Positions 8,401 through 14,908 of a stretch of DNA of 22,548 nucleotides are shown piece by piece. This DNA comes from an uncultured Paracoccaceae bacterium. GTDB lineage: Bacteria > Pseudomonadota > Alphaproteobacteria > Rhodobacterales > Rhodobacteraceae. Within the stretch, counting starts at the first letter, position 1, and each line of letters opens with the position of its first letter. A program made the translations under genes and the position numbers. The stretch lies in contig CAJXHQ010000005.1 of assembly GCA_913054485.1 (NCBI GenBank), positions 1-22,548 on the forward strand, written 5' to 3'. Below the pieces are notes generated by a model. That model was not told where the DNA came from and did not search any database. It saw nothing but the letters and a program-made list of their open reading frames with translations.

Positions 8401-8539
8401 CGGTCAGTAATCCCCTTTCGGGCAATACCCGGATACGGGATGCGGGACGCCGGCCCGGCGATCTGCAAGCGGCCGGGCATTCGGATCCCGCAGTGCCGAA
8501 GGCGGCGATTATGCCGGAAGGCCTTGGCACAGCCGGTTT

Positions 8540-10240
8540 TTACAGTGGCTGGCAGAGCCGTGCCGCATCCAGTACTGCTGCGTGAACGCCGCGCGCCGAA
8601 ACACAATCGCCGATCCTGAACAGGGCAAAATGCCCGTCTGTTCCCCGAACCCCGGTCAGACAGGGCTGCCGCTCGGCTGCTATTGTCGCTGCCGGGTCGG
8701 TGGTCCCTTATTGATGGCCCGGGCCCCCAATTCCTCATAGAGATCATTCATCGGCACAGTGCCTGTTTCGATCAGCACCTGATCAAAACAATTCTTTTCT
8801 GCCTAGCCGCCATATTCGGTGATCACCGTGGCAGAAATTCTTCCATCGCTGCGCTGCAGAGATGCCAGGCGCTTGTCGGGCCAGATGTCCACTCCGCCCG
8901 CATAGAGGTTGCGCAGGTGAATGGCATGGTTGGTGACGCCGGCGTCCTCGGCGATCATCCGGTCCGGGGTCATCAGTGTCACACGGGCGCCGGCAGCGGC
9001 CAGGAACTCGGCCGCGGTCGGCCCGCTCTGCCCGCCGGTTTCATCGTAGACCAGCACCTCGCCCTTGGGGGCCACTTCGCCGGAAAGGATTTCCCAAACG
9101 GAGTGCCCCAATGCCTCGCCGCCGGAAATCGGGCCCATCTCAGGCATGCCGCCCGTGGCCAGGATCACTACATCCGGCGATAGCTGAAGAATGTCCTCGG
9201 TCTCGGCATAGGTATTGAACCGGAAACTCACCCCCAGCGCTTCGCAGCGGGCGTAGAGCCAGCGGGTGATGCCGATTATGTTCTGGCGCCAGGGGATGCG
9301 GGCGGCATAGGCCACCTGGCCGCCTGGATCGGACTGGGCTTCCAGCACCGTCACGCTGTGGCCGCGCCCGGCGCAGAGCCGGGCGGCCTCCAATCCAGCC
9401 GGACCGGCCCCGGTTATGACAATCTTCAGGCGTCCGGGTGCTGTACCGGTGTTGTACGACAGCACTGTTTCGCGTCCTGTTGCCGCATTGTGCAGGCATA
9501 GCCCATCGCCGCCACGGAGGATCCGGTCGATGCAATAGCCTGCGCCGACACTGGGGCGTATCTCCTCATCTTTGCCGTCCAGATGCTTGCGCACCATATG
9601 CGGGCCGGCAATCTGCGCGCGGGTCATGCCGATCAGATCCACATGTCCCTCGCTGACCGCAAAATTGGCGGTGGCCAGATCGCCGACACCTGCCGCATGC
9701 AGCACCGGCAGGCCGGTGGCGCGGCGCACCTTGCCGGCCAGTTCCGCGAAACGCCCTGCCGGAAAGGCCATGGACGGCACCGTTTCGGCAACCCCCGCCT
9801 TGGTCCAATTCGCCGCGCCCGAGACGTTCAGGCAATCCACAAGGCCGCTGGCGGCATGGATCTTGGCAATGGCGATACCGTCCTCTTCGGTGATGCCGCC
9901 TTCAATGAACTCATTTGCGGTGAAGCGCAGGCTGATCAGGAACCCGTCGCGCACAGCGCTGCGGATGGCGTCCAGCACCTCCACCCCGTCCAGCCCGCCG
10001 TCCGGACAGCGCCGCGCGGCTTGGCTGAGCTGGCACATCATGGGCGTGGGCCCGGTTCGCAAAAGCGCTGAAATGCGGGAAGATCCGGTCAACTGGCACG
10101 TTCAGCTGGCCGAAGGAGGGTGGCGGATCCATCGAGACAGGAGAGGCGCCTCCGAACATGTCCATCGCCAGCCCGCCGCGGGCGTTGCCTTCGTGTTAGC
10201 GCTGGTAGCGCTCGCCCGGCAATCCGTCCTCGGTGCGCGC
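8540..10240 (-). pseudogene. Decayed second TMADH-like flavoprotein gene
   Basis: This is a wrecked relative of the gene at 1624-3669. From the upstream end: TEDGLPGERYQR, an in-frame TAA, then RGGLAMDMFGG and SFGQLNVPVDRIFPHF. A frameshift near 10036 leads to MMCQLSQ. A stretch matching about residues 106-152 of the intact paralogue is missing, then AARRCPDGGLDGVE is followed at once by VLDAIR, a second loss matching about residues 167-203 and including the Tyr-Gly-His active-site block. The middle (LRFTANEFIEGGI to ITEYGG) is an open frame of up to 429 codons ending at TAG 8803-8805. Homology continues beyond it (CFDQVLIETGTVPMNDLYEE), and after another frame change ends with HFALFRIGD and a TAA at 8540-8542. 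The linker reads RPSVGAGYC, so one more cluster cysteine is lost than in the intact copy. The N-terminus ends at the IS30 element. No active enzyme can be made. Confidence 0.9.
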
Positions 10241-10265
10241 TACTTCCAACTGCGACTCTTGTTAG
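10241..10265 (+). repeat. IS30 left terminal inverted repeat
   Basis: The left end begins TACTTCCAACTGCGACTCTT. Read inward from the other end, the right terminus begins TACTTGAAGCGCGACTGTTG. The two agree at TACTT and at GCGACT-x-TTG, with several mismatches and one extra base in the left copy. Confidence 0.7.
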
Positions 10266-10298
10266 AAAACAGTAGTTTATCTAAAAAGAGGAATCGGA

Positions 10299-11300
10299 AT
10301 GGGAGCCGTATACAGCCAGCTGAGTATCATAGAACGACGCAGAATTGAACGCTGGAGGCATGCAAAGGTCCCCGTTGACGAGACGGCACGTGTTCTCAAG
10401 CGCTGCAGATCAACGATTTTCCGGGAACTGAAACGTAATCATTTCAACGACGAGAGCATGCCAAAATGTGATGGTTATTACGGCGCTGCGGCCCATCAAA
10501 TGCAGGCTGATCGGCGGTTACGACAGCGCAAATTGATTAAACACCCGGATCTGTGCAAACGTGTTGTCGAGCGGCTCAAGAACGGTTGGACACCAGAGCA
10601 GATCGGCAACCGGATGATCCATGAAGGTGCGCCTGTGCGTGTCTGTCAGGAAACGATCTATCGCTACATTTACTCCAAAGAAGGTCAGCGCGATGACCTG
10701 TGGTGGTATCTTCCCACGCATCGTGTCACGCGCAGACCACGGCGTACCCGAAGACGCAGAGAACCGAAATTCCACCGTGATGTCAGCATCCTGTTCCGCC
10801 CTGATGATGTAGCCCATCGACGCCAGTTCGGGCACTGGGAAGGTGATTTGATGTTGTTCAAACAAAAGCTTGGACAATCGAATGTGACGTCTCTGGTCGA
10901 GCGGGTCAGCCGCTTCACCGTGATCCTGAAGAACCCGAACAAGCGGACCAAACCAGTCATGGGCAAGATCATGGATGCCATCCGCGATCTGCCCCTTTTT
11001 GCCCGCAGGTCGATCACATTCGACCGTGGCACAGAATTCGTCAGCTGGCCGCATCTGCAAGCTGAGATCGGCACGCAAACGTGGTTTTGTGACCCGTCAT
11101 CGCCCTGGCAGAAAGGCACCTTCGAAAATACCAACCGCCGCGCCAGACGCTGGCTGTCCCGAAAACGCGACATTCGAGGCATGACAGACCACGACATGAA
11201 GCAGATCTGCGACCGTCTCAACAATACACCCCGAAAATGCCTGGGGTGGAAAACGAAAGCCGAGGTCTTCCGCGAAAAGATGCTGGAGGGAATGCAATGA
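10299..11300 (+). CDS. IS30-family transposase
   Basis: The 333-residue protein starts with the IS30 helix-turn-helix (YSQLSIIERRRIERWR, then RCRSTIFRELKRN, residues 5-47). Its RNase-H-like catalytic core shows Asp183 in HWEGDLM, Asp242 in ITFDRGTEF and Glu276 in WQKGTFENTN. The last two are separated by 33 residues, the DD(33)E spacing of IS30. Basic stretches (RRPRRTRRRR, 145-154) fit DNA binding. GAGG lies 7 nt before the ATG. All catalytic residues and a normal length are kept, so it is probably functional. It cuts and joins the ends of its own element. Confidence 0.95.
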   Translation: MGAVYSQLSIIERRRIERWRHAKVPVDETARVLKRCRSTIFRELKRNHFNDESMPKCDGYYGAAAHQMQADRRLRQRKLIKHPDLCKRVVERLKNGWTPEQIGNRMIHEGAPVRVCQETIYRYIYSKEGQRDDLWWYLPTHRVTRRPRRTRRRREPKFHRDVSILFRPDDVAHRRQFGHWEGDLMLFKQKLGQSNVTSLVERVSRFTVILKNPNKRTKPVMGKIMDAIRDLPLFARRSITFDRGTEFVSWPHLQAEIGTQTWFCDPSSPWQKGTFENTNRRARRWLSRKRDIRGMTDHDMKQICDRLNNTPRKCLGWKTKAEVFREKMLEGMQ

Positions 11301-11316
11301 GCCCCCTACCCTGACC

Positions 11317-11340
11317 CCAGCAACAGTCGCGCTTCAAGTA
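11317..11340 (-). repeat. IS30 right terminal inverted repeat
   Basis: This is the partner of the left repeat. On the plus strand it ends CAACAGTCGCGCTTCAAGTA. It lies 17 nt after the transposase stop codon, as expected for a compact IS30 element. Confidence 0.7.
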
Positions 11341-11726
11341 TCGCTCACAAACTAGCCATCCCGCATATGATCGGCTCAGACTTCGAAACGGCGCGGGGCA
11401 TTCTGGAGGATTATTCGCGGCAGACCGAACCGGCCTTGTGGAGCGAACTGAACCTCCGTTTCCACCACGCGCTTTATGAACCCTGCTAAAACCCGCTGCT
11501 GTTGCAGATGATCACCGATCTGCAGCAAAGGATCGGCCCGCAGCTGCGCCTGCTTGTCACCGAAGTGAGCGGACTGGAGCGGCCTCAGGCGGACCACAGG
11601 GCAATCCTGGATGCCTGCGAAGCCGGAAACACGGCCGAAGCCGTTGCAGCGCTGCGCCTGCATATCCTGACGACACGGAAAGAAACCGCAGCCCAATTGA
11701 GGCGGGGGCTGGCTGGACCGGAATAG
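11341..11726 (+). pseudogene. GntR-family regulator remnant (FCD ligand domain only)
   Basis: In one frame the sequence reads FETARGILEDYSRQTEPALW, then ELNLRFHHALYEPC, an in-frame TAA at 11487-11489, and goes on as NPLLLQMITDLQQRIGPQLR and DHRAILDACEAGNTAEAVAA, ending at TAG 11724-11726. N-x-x-FH-x-ALY, NPLL...I and H-x-x-IL-x-A-x-x-AG-x-x-x-x-AV are the signature blocks of the FCD ligand-binding domain of FadR-type GntR regulators. The winged-helix DNA-binding half is missing and its place is taken by the IS30 right end. It cannot act as a repressor. Before the damage it may have controlled one of the neighbouring amine-catabolism genes (inference). Confidence 0.85.
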
Positions 11727-11783
11727 CCGCTTTCCAAGGGATTCTCGTACCAGGGTGAGCGATCTGCGTGGTTGCAGGCAGGA

Positions 11784-12713
11784 TTCGGCGACCAGTTCCT
11801 CCATGAAGCGCCATCCTTTCCGGAGCTGGTCCATATCGATATATTCATCCGGCTGATACGCCTGGGCGATATCGCCGGGGCCGCAGATTGCTGTGGAAAA
11901 TCCCCGCCGCTGGAGCAGCCTGCCTTCGGTGGCGCAGCTGACAACGCGGGGCGTATTGTCGCCAGTGAGGCGCCGGGCTAAGGCTTCGGCTGGGGGCCAG
12001 TCCCGGCGCGCTGAAGTCCTGAAACAGGGTAATTCCGGCTGCCGGGTGCACCGCCTTCATTTGTGCCTCCAGCCGGGCAGCGTCCCCTTCAAAGCGGGCC
12101 TCCCACTGGTGCTGATCCTCACCCGGAACCACACGGAAATCGATCTCGAAACGGCAGTCGCGGGCGGTGATGTTATGGGCGGTGCCGCCTTTATGGCCCG
12201 AGATCGCCTGCATCATCGAAGGTTCGCCTACGATCACCGCTTCCGCCTTGGGCAATCCGCTGGCCAGTATACGGTCGATCATCGGCGGCGCGCCGGTCAT
12301 GCCGGTCACTTCGTCAGTGCTCAGCGCGATCTGGATCGGGCGCTTCAGCGGGCTTTTCATCATCAGCGGCACCGCGGCCTGCGCCAGTGCCACTAACCCC
12401 TTTGTGTCGCAGGTGCCGCGGCCGTAGAGCCTGCCGCTGCGTTCCGTCACGGTGAAGGGATCGCTGCTCCAGTCCAGACCTGTCACCGCCACCACGCCGG
12501 TATGGCCCGACTGCATCACGTCGCCACCCACTTCGGGTCCGATATGGGCAAAGACCGACGCCTCGGTGCCGCAAGGCGACGGCACACAGGTTGGCGTTAC
12601 CCTTGGGACAGAAGGTATTTTTCAACGAAATCGACCAGCGCCAGATTGCTGTCGCTGCTGACAGTGGGGAGGGCCGCAAGCCGGTCAAGGATCTGGCGTG
12701 CGCTGAGGTCCAT
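11784..12713 (-). pseudogene. argE: Acetylornithine-deacetylase-like (M20 peptidase family) remnant
   Basis: Starting at ATG 12713, MDLSARQILDRLAALPTVSS and SNLALVDFVEKYLLSQG match the N-terminus of ArgE-like M20 enzymes. The frame is then lost. A second frame carries SVFAHIGPEVGGDVMQSGHT, FTVTERSGRLYGRGTCDTKG and AEAVIVGEPSMMQAISGHKG. It then jumps straight to GTAHNITARDCRFEIDFRV, so the dimerisation domain is deleted. After another frame change AICGPGDIAQAYQPDEYI and WRFMEELVAE form the C-terminus; the normal stop is lost and the frame runs on to 11376. Two catalytic sites are also worn: the usual SGHTD reads SGHTG, and the usual DEEVG reads DEVTG. These zinc enzymes deacylate N-acyl amino acids in the cytoplasm. 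Several unrelated lesions make this a clear pseudogene. Confidence 0.9.
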
Positions 12714-12717
12714 GATG

Positions 12718-12900
12718 TCAGCCTTCCGCGCGGGTCAGCATGCCGAACAGGTCGAGCGGGTTGTCCGGATCGGCCAGCAGACCCAGGTTGGTATAAAACC
12801 CGGTGCCCGACCAATGATCACCTGCCACAGCTTGGTCGTGGGGTGGCCTTCTTCCAGCTGCTGGATCTCGCCCTCGATCCCAGTTTGGGCTGGGCAGTAT
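12718..12900 (-). pseudogene. Unassigned frameshifted coding fragment
   Basis: One frame gives YCPAQTGIEGEIQQLEEGHP and TTKLWQVIIG. Shifting by one base gives GTGFYTNLGLLADPDNPLDL and FGMLTRAEG, then TGA at 12718-12720. The two halves join smoothly and have coding-like composition, which suggests the C-terminal end of a real gene with a single-base frameshift near 12800. The stop comes 4 nt before the start of the ArgE-like remnant, an operon-like spacing. I do not recognise the family. Nothing convincing is seen between 12901 and 13003. Confidence 0.45.
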
Positions 12901-13003
12901 CCCGCGGGGATCCGCCCTAGGCCCTATTGAAAGCCATCTGGATACTGATGCCGGTTACACCTGGTTTCATGGAATTGCATTTTGGGCTCCCAGGTATTCA
13001 GCT

Positions 13004-14677
13004 TCAGGCCTCTTTCTGCGGTGTTTTGAACAGGTCCTTGCGCAATGTCATCAGCGCGCCTGGGTCGATCTTGGCTTGAATGACCGTGGTTTCTTTCGAT
13101 GCTATAGCCTCCTGCAAGGCGGGTCCCATTCCGCCCGGGCCGTCGACCCAGATGCCTTTGCCACCGCATAGTTCCGCGAATTTATCATACCGCGGGCTTT
13201 GGATTTCTGCCCCCAGCAGACGGCCGCCATAGAATTCTTGCTGATAGGCTTTTTCCGCCCCCCACGCTTCGTTGTCCAGAACCACAATCACAATCGGCAA
13301 GTTGCTGGAAATGGCAGTCTGGATTTCGATCATCGTGTAGCCAACCGCGCCATCACCCATGACCGCTACAACCGGGCGGTCCGGCGCAGCGGCTTTGGCA
13401 CCAATCGCAGCTGCCAGGCCAAAGCCGACCAGCCCGAAATCAAGCGGCGTGATCAGCGACAGGGGGGCGTAATGAGCCAGACGGTCGGCGGCCTGCAGGC
13501 AGGTGTTGCCGGTGTCGAGTGTTACAATAGCGGTTTCAGGCAAGGCCTCGCGCAATTCGCCCAAGGCGCGGCGGGGATGCATGGGTAGGGACTCGATCTC
13601 CGCCTCGGCGGCGCGTTCAGCACGAAGGCTGTCCATATCGGCCCGGAAATTGGCGCGCCATGCGCTGCAATTGGGTTTCGCGGCGGCCTCGGTCAGCGCG
13701 TCAGCGGTCAGGCGGGCATCACCCTGAGCCGCAATCTCAGCGGGAAAATACCGGCCAACGGCAGCGCCCTCTACGTCAACATGCGCAATGCGGGTGTCCG
13801 CCCCAACATAATCATTACTGTGGAAGGTGGAGTTGAATCCAAGGCGTGCGCCCAGCACCACCATCACATCCGCCTCTTTCGTCAGCCGCGAGGCGACGCG
13901 ATTGCCGCGCGGCCCGGCCTGACCGGCAAACCACGGATGGCCGTGGCGCATCACATCTGCATGTCCGGTCGAGGCTACAACCGGCACTTCCAGCCTTTCG
14001 GCCAGAGCAGTCAGCGCATCGCGCCCTCGGCCCCATTTGAATCCGCCACCGGCAAAGATAACAGGGCGTTCGGCACCGGCAAGCAGATCGGAGATTGCGG
14101 CGATATCGACGGGTGCGGCGGGGCCGGGGCGGGCGATCTGCAGCGGCTTGGGGTCGAAGGCAGGGACTTCTTCTGCGAAGAGGTCGCGGGGCACATGCAG
14201 GACTACCGGGCCGCGGCGGCCCGTGTTGGCCAGCCGGATGGCATCCTCCAGCATCGGCGCCAATCGCGTGGGATCGGTGACCATGACCGAGCGTTTGCAG
14301 ATCGGCGCGAACAGGGCGACTTGATCGACTTCTTGAAAGGTGTCCTTGCATTGATCAGCGCGCGTGATTGCGCCGGCGATAACCACCATAGGCGAATAGG
14401 CCAGGTGTGCTTCGGCAACCGCGGTCACGATATTGACCACGCCCGGCCCGGCCTGCGCGCCCAGGACAACACCCGGCTTGCCCGTCATCCTGGCCCATGC
14501 ATCCGCCATGTGTCCCGCCGCGCGTTCGTCGCGCGCGCTGACATAGGCGATCTCTCCGCCTTTATACATCGCGTCATAAAGTTCGAGCATCGAGCCGCCC
14601 AGAAGGCCGAACACTGTGTCGATCCCATTGGCATTCAAAACGCGATAGAGGGCTTCACCGCCATTGATCGTGGTCAT
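13004..14677 (-). CDS. ThDP-dependent enzyme, acetolactate-synthase-like
   Basis: This 557-residue protein has the three-domain layout of the acetolactate synthase/oxalyl-CoA decarboxylase superfamily. The N-terminal pyrimidine-binding domain includes the activating Glu51 (SARDERAAGHMADAWAR). The central domain covers about residues 190-330. The C-terminal pyrophosphate-binding domain has GDGAVG (441-446), followed 27 residues on by Asn469 (VLDNEAWG), the magnesium/diphosphate motif. It is therefore expected to bind ThDP and cleave or join a C-C bond next to a carbonyl. No regulatory small subunit is beside it, and the sequence does not match sulfoacetaldehyde acetyltransferase as I remember it. 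AGGAGA lies 6 nt before the ATG. It is on the same strand as the MttB operon but separated by a 231-bp gap with a likely terminator, so it may have its own promoter. The substrate is unknown; a 2-oxo acid or hydroxyacyl compound from the nearby pathway is plausible. Confidence 0.8.
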   Translation of the reverse strand: MTTINGGEALYRVLNANGIDTVFGLLGGSMLELYDAMYKGGEIAYVSARDERAAGHMADAWARMTGKPGVVLGAQAGPGVVNIVTAVAEAHLAYSPMVVIAGAITRADQCKDTFQEVDQVALFAPICKRSVMVTDPTRLAPMLEDAIRLANTGRRGPVVLHVPRDLFAEEVPAFDPKPLQIARPGPAAPVDIAAISDLLAGAERPVIFAGGGFKWGRGRDALTALAERLEVPVVASTGHADVMRHGHPWFAGQAGPRGNRVASRLTKEADVMVVLGARLGFNSTFHSNDYVGADTRIAHVDVEGAAVGRYFPAEIAAQGDARLTADALTEAAAKPNCSAWRANFRADMDSLRAERAAEAEIESLPMHPRRALGELREALPETAIVTLDTGNTCLQAADRLAHYAPLSLITPLDFGLVGFGLAAAIGAKAAAPDRPVVAVMGDGAVGYTMIEIQTAISSNLPIVIVVLDNEAWGAEKAYQQEFYGGRLLGAEIQSPRYDKFAELCGGKGIWVDGPGGMGPALQEAIASKETTVIQAKIDPGALMTLRKDLFKTPQKEA

Positions 14678-14708
14678 GAGTTTTCTCCTGAAATCAAGCG
14701 CAGTCCAG

Positions 14709-14724
14709 GCCGGGGAAACCCGGC
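14709..14724. other. Short perfect hairpin in the ThDP-gene leader
   Basis: GCCGGG-GAAA-CCCGGC on the plus strand (loop TTTC on the minus strand) forms a 6-bp GC-only stem 31 nt upstream of the ThDP-enzyme start. A second small repeat, GGCT-TGAA-AGCC, lies at 14735-14746. Together they make the leader strongly structured. No known riboswitch consensus was found. Confidence 0.4.
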
Positions 14725-14782
14725 AGATCGGGACGGCTTGAAAGCCTGTTGATGGTCGCCCCGGTTTGATTTCGAGCCGGGT

Positions 14783-14835
14783 AAAAAGAATGTGGCACCG
14801 GGGCTTTCGCCCAGGAACGGACCAGGCCGTGCCAC
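14783..14835 (-). terminator. Likely intrinsic terminator after the four-gene operon
   Basis: On the minus strand a 7-bp outer stem (GTGGCAC...GTGCCAC) encloses a nested hairpin, GGGC-GAAA-GCCC, with an added C-C/G-G pair below it. ATTCTTTTT follows directly. A stem plus T-run placed 74 nt after the last operon stop codon fits rho-independent termination. The outer loop is long, so it may be partial, allowing read-through into the ThDP gene. Confidence 0.55.
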
Positions 14836-14908
14836 TTGTGATTGATAACCCAAGCCATGTGGGCGCAAGGCTATAGGGGTTGGCTTCGGGTCGCGCCGGG
14901 AAGACACG

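Larger units (their letters stand above)
10241..11340 (+). mobile_element. IS30-family insertion sequence, about 1.1 kb
   Basis: The element is bounded by imperfect terminal inverted repeats beginning TACTT, and contains one full-length transposase gene filling almost all of it. Size, single-gene layout and a DD(33)E transposase with an N-terminal helix-turn-helix are typical of IS30. No target duplication is convincing: the left flank ends GCGCGC and the right begins TCGCTC. Different broken genes lie on each side (flavoprotein N-terminus to the left, GntR tail to the right), so the element did not simply drop into one gene; deletion beside it is likely. Exact ends rest on the inverted repeats and could be off by a base or two. 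The element looks intact and may still move. Confidence 0.85.

Noticed and set aside
8803..10092. A functional shortened 429-residue oxidoreductase from the open middle part
   Set aside because: It lacks the active-site block and part of the barrel, and homology continues past its stop codon and before its start, which shows decay, not a new gene.
8540..10240. Programmed frameshifting to rescue the second flavoprotein gene
   Set aside because: Beyond the frame changes there are stop codons and two deletions that remove about 47 and 37 residues, including the active-site segment.
10235..11346. Target-site duplication around the IS30 element
   Set aside because: The bases next to the inverted repeats (GCGCGC left, TCGCTC right) do not match as a 2-4 bp direct repeat.
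14820..14850. Sigma-54-type promoter suggested by TGGCAC on the minus strand
   Set aside because: The -12 TTGC-type element is not at the required distance, and the TGGCAC is part of the terminator stem.
14678..14908. Glycine or ThDP riboswitch near GcvT-like and ThDP genes
   Set aside because: Neither the glycine riboswitch core nor a THI-box CTGAGA element could be found; only simple hairpins are present.
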